The translations under genes and the position numbers were made by a program. Positions 39,225 through 46,528 of a DNA stretch of 64,000 nt are shown here, piece after piece. Numbering within the stretch: the first letter of the stretch is position 1; every line of letters starts with the position of its first letter. The notes below the pieces were generated by a model, which ran no database searches, had not been told where the DNA came from, and was given only the letters and a program-made list of their open reading frames with translations. The DNA is from Thalassotalea atypica. GTDB taxonomy: Bacteria; Pseudomonadota; Gammaproteobacteria; Enterobacterales; Alteromonadaceae. Location of the stretch: NCBI RefSeq assembly GCF_030295975.1, contig NZ_AP027364.1, positions 3,720,001-3,784,000 of the forward strand. The letters run 5' to 3'.

Positions 39225-39668
39225 ATGTACTCCACTATCTCTTTATGTTTATTGTTGCGTCTTTTTATTATTTGACAGGGTGACGCTAATTTTTTTTAGA
39301 TGAACTATCCATTCCTATGCATTTGATACAGATATATACACCCGATCTGATTGGCATCTTGCCTCTCGCATACTTCGATAGTAACAGTTGCTAATTTACC
39401 CCCTAGTAAAAACACGACAGGTTTTCAAACAAAAACGACAAGTGAACACAAATCACTTTAAATTCAATCGGATATAGAAACACAAAACAAATTACAGGTC
39501 GTTTTTTTATTAAAACTTGTCGATTAATTGCTAGTTAAAAAAGCAATTTAAGCTCAATCTTTCTACTGTTGCATTTTTGTTAACAATACAAATCAACATT
39601 CAAAAACGCTCTGCTACAAGAAATTGTTATTTAGGAGCGTCAATTACAAATGATGGAGTTAATATCAG
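39225..39668. other. Shared upstream region of divergent S8 protease genes
   Basis: 444 bp, AT-rich, no gene seen. It must contain both promoters; I find no recognisable operator. The RBS for the plus-strand protease is weak (GATGGAG, 39653-39659). Confidence 0.55.
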
Positions 39669-42038
39669 ATGAGAAATAATAAGAAGCTTGCGCTAAATGC
39701 GATTGCTTTATCAGTTTTAGCCATGACCAGCACAGCAAGTAATGCTGCACCACAGGCAAAACTAAACAAAGCCGCTAAAGCCGCCACTACCTCAACATCG
39801 TCATCGATTAGCTTTGCCGAATGGCGAGCTCAACAACAAATCAACCGCAACGACTACACCGATCGATTGATTGTTACTTTTAAGGATAAGAACCAAGGTA
39901 AAGCTATTCCGCCTGGTTTAGCCAAGAAAATTGGTTTGAACTTAAAGCATGTAAAAATTTTAAAAAACAACAGCCATGTCATTGCATTAGATGAAATGCA
40001 TTCGATAAAAGATGTTGAGAAGTTTATTGAAAAATTACGTAAGCATCCATCTGTTGAGTCAATAGAGCCTGATTATCAGCGTTACTTATTCTCACAGAAC
40101 CAACCATGGGGGATAAGCCAAACCCAATCAGACCAATTAGCTGATACCGACGCGTCTAACATGACTGTCTGTATCATTGATTCAGGTTATGAGCAATCAA
40201 ACCCAGACTTAAATGCTAACAACGCTGCTGGCACCAACAACTCTGGCACTGGCAACTGGTACCAAGCGGGTGGCTCACATGGTACTCACGTGGCAGGTAC
40301 TATTGCTGCTGTTAATAATGCCGAAGGTGTTGTCGGTATTATGCCTAACACCAACGTAAACTTGCACATTGTAAAAGTATTCAACGAAAGTGGTTGGGGT
40401 TACTCGGGCGATTTATCAGATGCCGTTGATACTTGTGTTAATAATGGCGCAAAAGTGGTTAACATGAGCTTAGGTGGCTCAGGCTCTTCAAATACAGAGA
40501 AAAATGCATTACAAGCAGCTGCTGACACCGGCGTATTGCTCATAGCGGCATCTGGTAATGATGGTAATAGCACCATGTCATACCCAGCATCTTATGATTC
40601 AGTTATGGCAGTAGGTGCCTTAGACAGTAACAATCAACATGCAGAATTTTCTCAATATACAAGCCAAGTTGAAATATCAGCTCCAGGTGAAGCCATATTA
40701 TCAACGGTTGCTGGTGACGGCCGACTAGGCTATATCACGGTTGGTTCAACAACTTATGGAAATGATGATGTTGTGCCACAAACTCATTACATTCAAAGTG
40801 GCGGTAACTATGTGGTTAGCAATACCAATGGCAGTGCTAATGGCGTGCTAGCCAGTTGTACCATTTCAGGCAGTAGCTACAGCTGTAATGATGTCAGTGG
40901 TAATGTTTGTTTAGCTGAGCGTAATGACAACCAAAAAGGCAGTAACTACCCTGAAGTCAACCCTGCCAAAGCATGTGCCGACGCAGGTGCATCAGCAGTC
41001 ATTGTTTACAGCAACACAGATCGCCCTGGTTTACAAAACCCATTCCTCGTTGACGCTAATACTGATGTTACAGTACCTACCGTTTCTGTTGATCGCGCTT
41101 TAGGCCAACAACTAATGACTCAGTTAGGCTCGAACGCAAGTGTTACCGTAAATGGTTCACAAGATTATGCATATTACAACGGCACTTCAATGGCCACACC
41201 ACATGTCGCTGGCGTAGCTGCTTTGGTATGGAGTAACAACCCGAACTGTAGTGCAGATGATGTACGAAGCACATTAAAATCAACAGCTGTTGATTTAGAT
41301 GTTGCGGGTAGAGATGACAAAACAGGTTATGGATTAGTACAGGCAAAAGCGGCTTCTGATGCATTAGCTAATAGTTGTGGTGGTACGACTCCACCACCAA
41401 CAACAGGTAATACACTTGAAAACAGTGTGGCTAAAGCCAATTTAGGCTCTAGCTCTGAACTTAGCTTTACCATGGAAGTACCTGCAGGCGCTACGAACCT
41501 ATCATTCGATATGACAGGCGGTACAGGCGATGCTGATTTATACGTGAAATTTGGTTCAGCGCCAACAAGCAGCAGTTATGATTGTCGTCCATACGCTAGT
41601 GGTAACAGCGAAAGCTGCCCAATATCTAACGTTCAAGCAGGCACTTACTACGTTAAGGTAGTTGCTTATTCGACATTCAGTGGTGTTAGCTTAACCGGCA
41701 GCTTTACCGAGCCTAGCACAGGTGGCGGCGCGACTGGCGGTAGTGCTTCAGTAACAGACATCAGTGTTGGTCGTCGTGCATGGACTTATTACACTATTGA
41801 CATTCCAGCCGGTATGGCAACATTAGATTTTACCATGAGTGGTGGAACTGGTGATGCAGACATGTACATTAGAAGAGGTGCACAGCCGACCTCATCAACC
41901 TATGATTGTCGTCCATACAAGGGTGGTAACAATGAAACTTGTTCATTCACTAACCCAACAGCAGATACGTGGCATATCGGCATTTACGGTTATTCAGCAG
42001 CAAATGGTGTTAGCTTAGATGTGACATATAACCCTTAA
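39669..42038 (+). CDS. Subtilisin-like (S8) serine protease with PA insert and two PPC domains
   Basis: 789 aa. Signal peptide ends SNAAP; I9-like pro-domain (DRLIVTFKDKNQGK); catalytic D in VCIIDSGYEQ, H in GGSHGTHVAGTIAA, S in YNGTSMATPHVAGVAAL; PA-like insert around residues 370-470 (NVCLAERNDNQKGSNYP). After a TPPPTTG linker come two bacterial pre-peptidase C-terminal domains (each with TGGTGDADLYV or SGGTGDADMYI), usually removed after secretion. Closely related to the divergent gene at 37395; the catalytic core shares several identical blocks. Extracellular nutrient protease. Confidence 0.95.
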   Translation: MRNNKKLALNAIALSVLAMTSTASNAAPQAKLNKAAKAATTSTSSSISFAEWRAQQQINRNDYTDRLIVTFKDKNQGKAIPPGLAKKIGLNLKHVKILKNNSHVIALDEMHSIKDVEKFIEKLRKHPSVESIEPDYQRYLFSQNQPWGISQTQSDQLADTDASNMTVCIIDSGYEQSNPDLNANNAAGTNNSGTGNWYQAGGSHGTHVAGTIAAVNNAEGVVGIMPNTNVNLHIVKVFNESGWGYSGDLSDAVDTCVNNGAKVVNMSLGGSGSSNTEKNALQAAADTGVLLIAASGNDGNSTMSYPASYDSVMAVGALDSNNQHAEFSQYTSQVEISAPGEAILSTVAGDGRLGYITVGSTTYGNDDVVPQTHYIQSGGNYVVSNTNGSANGVLASCTISGSSYSCNDVSGNVCLAERNDNQKGSNYPEVNPAKACADAGASAVIVYSNTDRPGLQNPFLVDANTDVTVPTVSVDRALGQQLMTQLGSNASVTVNGSQDYAYYNGTSMATPHVAGVAALVWSNNPNCSADDVRSTLKSTAVDLDVAGRDDKTGYGLVQAKAASDALANSCGGTTPPPTTGNTLENSVAKANLGSSSELSFTMEVPAGATNLSFDMTGGTGDADLYVKFGSAPTSSSYDCRPYASGNSESCPISNVQAGTYYVKVVAYSTFSGVSLTGSFTEPSTGGGATGGSASVTDISVGRRAWTYYTIDIPAGMATLDFTMSGGTGDADMYIRRGAQPTSSTYDCRPYKGGNNETCSFTNPTADTWHIGIYGYSAANGVSLDVTYNP

Positions 42039-42065
42039 TTATTATCACTAGTTATCAAGAATGCT

Positions 42066-42097
42066 AAACCCGATAGAAGTATCCTTCTATCGGGTTT
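42066..42097 (+). terminator. Terminator of the PPC-domain protease gene
   Basis: Perfect 14-bp stem AAACCCGATAGAAG/CTTCTATCGGGTTT with loop TATC, followed by ATTTTTA. Confidence 0.93.
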
Positions 42098-42120
42098 ATT
42101 TTTAATAGCAAAACACTTAC

Positions 42121-42303
42121 TCATAAGTACAGACGGTTAAGGGTATCATCCCGAAAAAGACCAGTGAGCCCCCCTAAACAAGCACCGGCGAATATGAATT
42201 CAAGCAAATCAAGCTGGCTAAGTGCACGAACAAGCTTGCTGATTCAAGTTTTTTTTGTTGAGCGGCTATCAGCAACTTTAATTGCTAACTCGTCTTGGCT
42301 CAT
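42121..42303 (-). pseudogene. Possible broken small gene with in-frame TGA
   Basis: A GGGAGA ribosome-site-like sequence precedes ATG 42303 on the minus strand. The frame reads 19 residues (MSQDELAIKVADSRSTKKT), then TGA (42244-42246), and continues in the same frame for 41 residues through LDLLEFIFAGACLGGLTGLF to a TGA at 42121. The second part looks like a small hydrophobic protein. The stop lies next to a run of eight A. It could be a nonsense-inactivated gene, a sequencing artefact, or chance; no family recognised. Confidence 0.4.
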
Positions 42304-42917
42304 ACTTTCTCCCCTAGTTGCTAGTACATGCAATCCCAAACTTTTTAAAAGTAGACTTTCCTTTGCTTAATATAATACCCATTAGCTACCGAATGGCTCA
42401 TATATTAACCTTTAACAAATAGGGGACAAGAAAGCTACCTGAATAAAGGTGCTTTGCAATATTATCGAATATGACAACGAATTTAATATATGTTTTAGAA
42501 CTAAATACCAAAATCGTAGGTAGTGATTGATCACAACGGTAGACATATTTTTATAAATAGTACCACTGCATTGAATGATATTTTTCTTGTGTGAATTAAT
42601 CCGAGAAGCCAATGCTACAGTAAAACCTTATGATCTTCATATAAGATCAAATTAACTACTCATCAGAATTATTTTTGGAGTTCCTATTATCAGGGACAGA
42701 AAACTTTTCAGATAAGACATCATTCAAAGATGAGAATGAAAAGTTTTACGCTTCCTAAAGTGAACCTGTTCAGCTGTCTAATTATAAAGAGGATCTAGAA
42801 ATCATTAACTTGAAGCAATCTCTATTAATAACATATATAAAGATAGCCATATTTATGAAAAATCTAAATCCGACACTTTTTATATAAAACAACTTATATT
42901 GAACCAATGTCGAGATA
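42304..42917. other. AT-rich region without a confident gene
   Basis: Only short open fragments are seen. One plus-strand stretch (about 42815-42948) reads NNIYKDSHIYEKSKSDTFYIKQ in one frame but lacks a start and is interrupted upstream. Looks like decayed DNA at the border of the sialic acid locus. Confidence 0.5.
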
Positions 42918-44561
42918 CTAAAATAGTGATTTCATATAGTAGCCAATGAGCCCTTGAGTTGAACTATCATGCTCAACATTAATTTCGCTATTAACTAGTT
43001 CTTGCTGAATTTTGTTAGCTAATCCTTTACCAAGCTCAACTCCCCATTGATCAAAAGAACAAATTTTTAATAATATGCCCTGAACGAAAATTTTATGCTC
43101 ATACAGCGCAATTAAACTACCGAGGCTTTTAGGGGAAATTCGCTTCATCAAAATACTATTGCTAGGTCGATTACCTTGGTGAACTTTATGTGGTGCTACA
43201 TTATCAATGTATTCCTCGCTGCGGCCTTTAGCGCATAGATCAGCTCTTACTTGCTCTTCATCCACTCCTTGCATTAACGCTTGAGTTTGCGCGAAAAAAT
43301 TAGCCATAAGTGTTTCATGATGCCCTTGTACCGGTGTCGCACTTTGAATAGAACCAATAAAGTCAGCTGGAATAACGTTATTGCTTTGATGTAAGTATTG
43401 ATAGAATGCATGCTGACCATTTATTCCTAACTCTCCCCATATAGACGGAACTGTAGGATAAGAAATATCGTCGCCATCCCAACTAACAGATTTACCATTA
43501 CTTTCCATTTCAGCTTGTTGTAAATAAGCTGATAGCATATGTAAAGATTGATCGTATGGTAAAATAGCCTGTGACTTGGCTCCTAGAAAAGTACAATTCC
43601 AAACACTTATTAGTGCTAAAATGACAGGTGCATTTTCATTTAATTCAGCTTTTTGGAAATGTTGGTCAATCTCATAAGCTCCCTCAAGCAGTTCGATAAA
43701 TTTATCGAAACCTAAATCTAGAGCAATAGGCAGACCAATTGCAGACCAAAGAGAGAAACGTCCACCAACCCAATCCCACATATCAAATATATTTTCAGCT
43801 GCAATACCAAATTCAAGCGCATTAGTTTTGTTGGCTGATACTGCGACAAAGTGCTTGCTAATAGCAGAAGAATCAAATGATGCCGCAACTAGCCATTTCA
43901 TTGCTGTTTGAGCATTAGTCATGGTTTCTGTGGTCGTAAAGGTTTTACTAGAGACAATAAAAAGAACTTTCTCAGGGTTAAGGGGCCGTAAAACATTGGC
44001 AATCTGAGTACCATCAACATTCGAAACATAATGAACATTAACGCTATTATCACTGTATTGCTTTAATGCTTCAGTTACCATTTGCGGCCCTAAATTGGAC
44101 CCCCCAACGCCAATGTTTACCACATCAGTTATGCGCTTACCACTATAGCCTTGCCATTTCCCTTGACGAACACAGTCAGTAAATGCTTTCATTTTATTCA
44201 GAGCATTCGTGATATCTTGCTTGATGTTTTGTTTATCAAGGATAAAAGGCTCTTCACTTCTATCTCGTAATAATGTGTGTAAAACAGAACGCTCTTCGGT
44301 ACTATTTATTTTGTCACCGCTAAACATTTTTTCTCGCCACAGCTCAAGCTGACACTCTTTTGCAAAATCAAGTAGTAGCGTAATCGTTTCTTCAGTCAGT
44401 AAGTTTTTAGAGTAATCAAGCAACATTGAGGGTAATTTAATTGAAAAGTCATCAAAGCGGTGCTTATTTTCTTTGAACAAATCATTCATGTGTTGATTTT
44501 TCATTTCGGCACTATGATTGACCAGTTTTTGCCAACTAGTTAAAGATTCTCTGCTATTCAC
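42918..44561 (-). CDS. pgi: Glucose-6-phosphate isomerase
   Basis: Interconverts glucose-6-phosphate and fructose-6-phosphate. 547 aa. Hallmarks: INSTEERSVLHTLLRD, NIGVGGSNLGPQMV, signature 1 DWVGGRFSLWSAIG, ELGINGQHAFYQ, HQGNRPSN and signature 2 ICSFDQWGVELGK. GTG start at 44561 with AAGGA eight bases before. It lies 30 bp after the alpha/beta hydrolase gene on the same strand, divergent from nanR; the location suggests it channels Fru6P made by NagB. It may also be the only pgi of the cell; that cannot be judged here. Confidence 0.96.
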   Translation of the reverse strand: MNSRESLTSWQKLVNHSAEMKNQHMNDLFKENKHRFDDFSIKLPSMLLDYSKNLLTEETITLLLDFAKECQLELWREKMFSGDKINSTEERSVLHTLLRDRSEEPFILDKQNIKQDITNALNKMKAFTDCVRQGKWQGYSGKRITDVVNIGVGGSNLGPQMVTEALKQYSDNSVNVHYVSNVDGTQIANVLRPLNPEKVLFIVSSKTFTTTETMTNAQTAMKWLVAASFDSSAISKHFVAVSANKTNALEFGIAAENIFDMWDWVGGRFSLWSAIGLPIALDLGFDKFIELLEGAYEIDQHFQKAELNENAPVILALISVWNCTFLGAKSQAILPYDQSLHMLSAYLQQAEMESNGKSVSWDGDDISYPTVPSIWGELGINGQHAFYQYLHQSNNVIPADFIGSIQSATPVQGHHETLMANFFAQTQALMQGVDEEQVRADLCAKGRSEEYIDNVAPHKVHQGNRPSNSILMKRISPKSLGSLIALYEHKIFVQGILLKICSFDQWGVELGKGLANKIQQELVNSEINVEHDSSTQGLIGYYMKSLF

Positions 44562-44591
44562 TTTATTTCCTTAATACTAATATTCCAATAA

Positions 44592-45404
44592 TTAGCCTAG
44601 GGCTACTATTTTTTTGTTTATGATGTTTTTTAACTGAAGCCAATATTCTTGATGCCACACGCCTTCATGAGGTAGCATAGAAAAATGGTCGGCTTGTGAT
44701 AAAAATGTTTTTTCCACATCCGATGAGGCATTTTCGCAGTAACTTAATGCTTGGCTAATTTCTACGCATTTATCTTTATTACCATGCACGATACTAAGAT
44801 TTACGCCAGAAACATCTAACAGGTTAGGGTCACAGGCTTTATAACGCTCAGGAAACTGTTCATATCCTCCCCCCATTAGACGACAAACTTGCTCAGGTTG
44901 GTCAACATCTTCGCTGTTAGATAAATTCAAAATTCCAGCAATAGATAAGACGCATTTAATTTTTAAAGCTGACGTTTTAAACAAAACACTAGTACAAGGA
45001 ATTTTGTCTCTACACCCTGCCCAAGTCGCTAGATGTCCACCAGCAGAATGACCGATAATTAAAATACGCGATAAATCTAAGTTCTCTTCGATTGAAATGT
45101 CTGTTAAAAAGTCTATTCCGTCAGCTATATCCATATGTAAAGCTGGCCATGGCGCTTTTGTATTTTCACCAATGGCCTCCATTCGCCTATATTCCAAATT
45201 CCAAATAGCAACATCAAAAGACTTTAAATATTCAACAATCGCTGTAGTAGGATATGTGTCTAAATCATGATTATCTTTCCAATAACCACCATGTATAACA
45301 ACGACAACAGGAATTTTTTTCTCGAAGTTCGCCTTAATCAACCGGCCATACTGTTGCTTATCACTACCGTAATGAATAATTCTACTAATGTGCTCAATCA
45401 TCAA
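44592..45404 (-). CDS. Alpha/beta hydrolase, candidate sialic acid O-acetylesterase
   Basis: 270-residue cytosolic serine esterase of the kynurenine-formamidase/BD-FAE type: oxyanion motif VVVVIHGGYW, nucleophile elbow LIIGHSAGGHLATW, acid in VHGNKDKCVE and His in QADHFSM. No signal peptide. Divergent from nanR and co-directional with pgi, with a GGTATA-type repeat 32 bp before its start, so it probably belongs to the sialic acid regulon. Removing O-acetyl groups from imported Neu5,9Ac2 is a reasonable guess; known sialate O-acetylesterases (NanS) are of a different fold, so this is inference. Kynurenine formamidase is the alternative but no tryptophan-catabolic genes are nearby. Confidence 0.82.
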   Translation of the reverse strand: MMIEHISRIIHYGSDKQQYGRLIKANFEKKIPVVVVIHGGYWKDNHDLDTYPTTAIVEYLKSFDVAIWNLEYRRMEAIGENTKAPWPALHMDIADGIDFLTDISIEENLDLSRILIIGHSAGGHLATWAGCRDKIPCTSVLFKTSALKIKCVLSIAGILNLSNSEDVDQPEQVCRLMGGGYEQFPERYKACDPNLLDVSGVNLSIVHGNKDKCVEISQALSYCENASSDVEKTFLSQADHFSMLPHEGVWHQEYWLQLKNIINKKIVALG

Positions 45405-45435
45405 TATGCACTCTCAACATAACACACTACGCAAT

Positions 45436-45450
45436 GGTATAATAGGTACA
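45436..45450. promoter_or_regulatory. Putative NanR operator 1 (esterase-pgi side)
   Basis: GGTATA-ATA-GGTACA: two repeats with a 9-bp period, matching the tandem GGTATA pattern bound by E. coli NanR (second repeat one mismatch). 32 bp before the esterase ATG on the opposite strand. Confidence 0.72.
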
Positions 45451-45537
45451 CCAAACAAGTAAACAACAAAATATCGAGCATAAAGTAAACGAATTTAATA
45501 AATTGAAATTTTTGATATATACATTCAAGTTTCACTT

Positions 45538-45560
45538 GGTATAATAGTAAAATAGGTGAA
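45538..45560. promoter_or_regulatory. Putative NanR operator 2 (nanR side, degenerate)
   Basis: GGTATA-ATA-GTAAAA-TA-GGTGAA: one perfect and two imperfect repeats with 9- and 8-bp steps, 26 bp before ATG 45586. Would allow autoregulation of nanR. Weaker than operators 1 and 3. Confidence 0.55.
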
Positions 45561-45585
45561 TTTGTTATTATGTAAGGATTAAATT

Positions 45586-46296
45586 ATGCCGATTACCATC
45601 AAACGTCCCGTAGAACGAAAAAAACTATCGGAAACGGTGGAAGAAGAATTAGAGCTGATGATTCGTCAAGGCGAAATAGCTGAGGGAGATGCATTACCCT
45701 CAGAGAGAGAGTTGATGGTAGCATTTGGCGTAGGAAGACCTTCAATTAGAGATGCACTTTCAGCATTAGCTCGTAAAGGGTTAGTAAAAATTAGCAGTGG
45801 TGAAAGAACACGAGTAACGAGACCTTCGGCGGATACTATAATATCTGAACTATCAGGTATGTCTAAGGACTTTCTAGCACAGCCTAATGGCCTCCAATAC
45901 TTTGACCAATTGAGAAAGTTTTTTGAGTCTAGTTTAGTCAGATATGCTGCAGAATTCGCCACTGAAGAACAAATTCAAGAATTAGAAAAAGCGTTAGAAC
46001 TTAACGGAAAGTCAGTAAATAATAACAATCAATTTAAGAAAACCGACATTTACTTTCACAGAGTTATAGCTTCAATGCCAGGTAATCCAATATTCTTAGC
46101 GATTCATCAAGCATTAGTTGACTGGGTGATCGATGCAAGACCAGAAAAAAGTATTTCCGAAGAGTTAAATGCTAAAAGCTATCAAGGTCATGTGGAAATA
46201 TTTAATTGTATTAAAAATCATGATGTTGAAGGCGCAGATAAATGCTTAACAAGGCATGTAGAGTATGTATTTGATAAGTATTATAGTGAACAATAG
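45586..46296 (+). CDS. nanR: Sialic acid-responsive GntR/FadR-type repressor NanR
   Basis: Winged-helix regulator with an FCD effector domain; in E. coli NanR represses nanATEK and releases DNA on binding Neu5Ac. 236 aa. The sequence runs closely parallel to E. coli NanR as I remember it: [85 protein letters not shown] and [16 protein letters not shown]. The FCD zinc/effector histidines include FHRVIA and QGHVEIF. A tandem GGTATA operator lies in front of its divergent neighbour and of the downstream transporter gene. Confidence is high because so many blocks match. Confidence 0.95.
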   Translation: MPITIKRPVERKKLSETVEEELELMIRQGEIAEGDALPSERELMVAFGVGRPSIRDALSALARKGLVKISSGERTRVTRPSADTIISELSGMSKDFLAQPNGLQYFDQLRKFFESSLVRYAAEFATEEQIQELEKALELNGKSVNNNNQFKKTDIYFHRVIASMPGNPIFLAIHQALVDWVIDARPEKSISEELNAKSYQGHVEIFNCIKNHDVEGADKCLTRHVEYVFDKYYSEQ

Positions 46297-46484
46297 CGAT
46301 CACCTAAATAGATACAGCCTTAATCACTTAACTCAGAGCCAATAATTTAAGTTTTATGGAGGCTACCAATAAAGGTAGTCTGCCAGTTTCACATATTCCC
46401 ATTCAATAACTCCCCTTCTGTTTTATAAGGCACTATTCCAGCAAAGCTTTTGATATTATTTTCTAGCTTTAATCTCTCTCTGGT

Positions 46485-46499
46485 GGTATAACAGGTATA
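46485..46499. promoter_or_regulatory. Putative NanR operator 3 (transporter operon)
   Basis: Two exact GGTATA repeats separated by ACA (GGTATAACAGGTATA), the best match in the window to the E. coli NanR operator. It lies 30 bp before ATG 46529 and overlaps the expected promoter start region, as for a repressor. Confidence 0.85.
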
Positions 46500-46528
46500 C
46501 AGCACAAAACAATATTACTTGAGCCCTT

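Noticed and set aside
41143-41364. His/Leu-rich minus-strand frame within the S8 protease gene
   Set aside because: Antisense shadow of the catalytic domain.
42164-42370. Plus-strand 68-residue frame after the PPC protease
   Set aside because: Ser/Leu-rich with no start context, antisense to the more protein-like minus-strand frame.
42066-42917. Possible CRISPR or other spaced repeats in the AT-rich gap
   Set aside because: Searched by eye for regularly spaced direct repeats here and across the window; none found.
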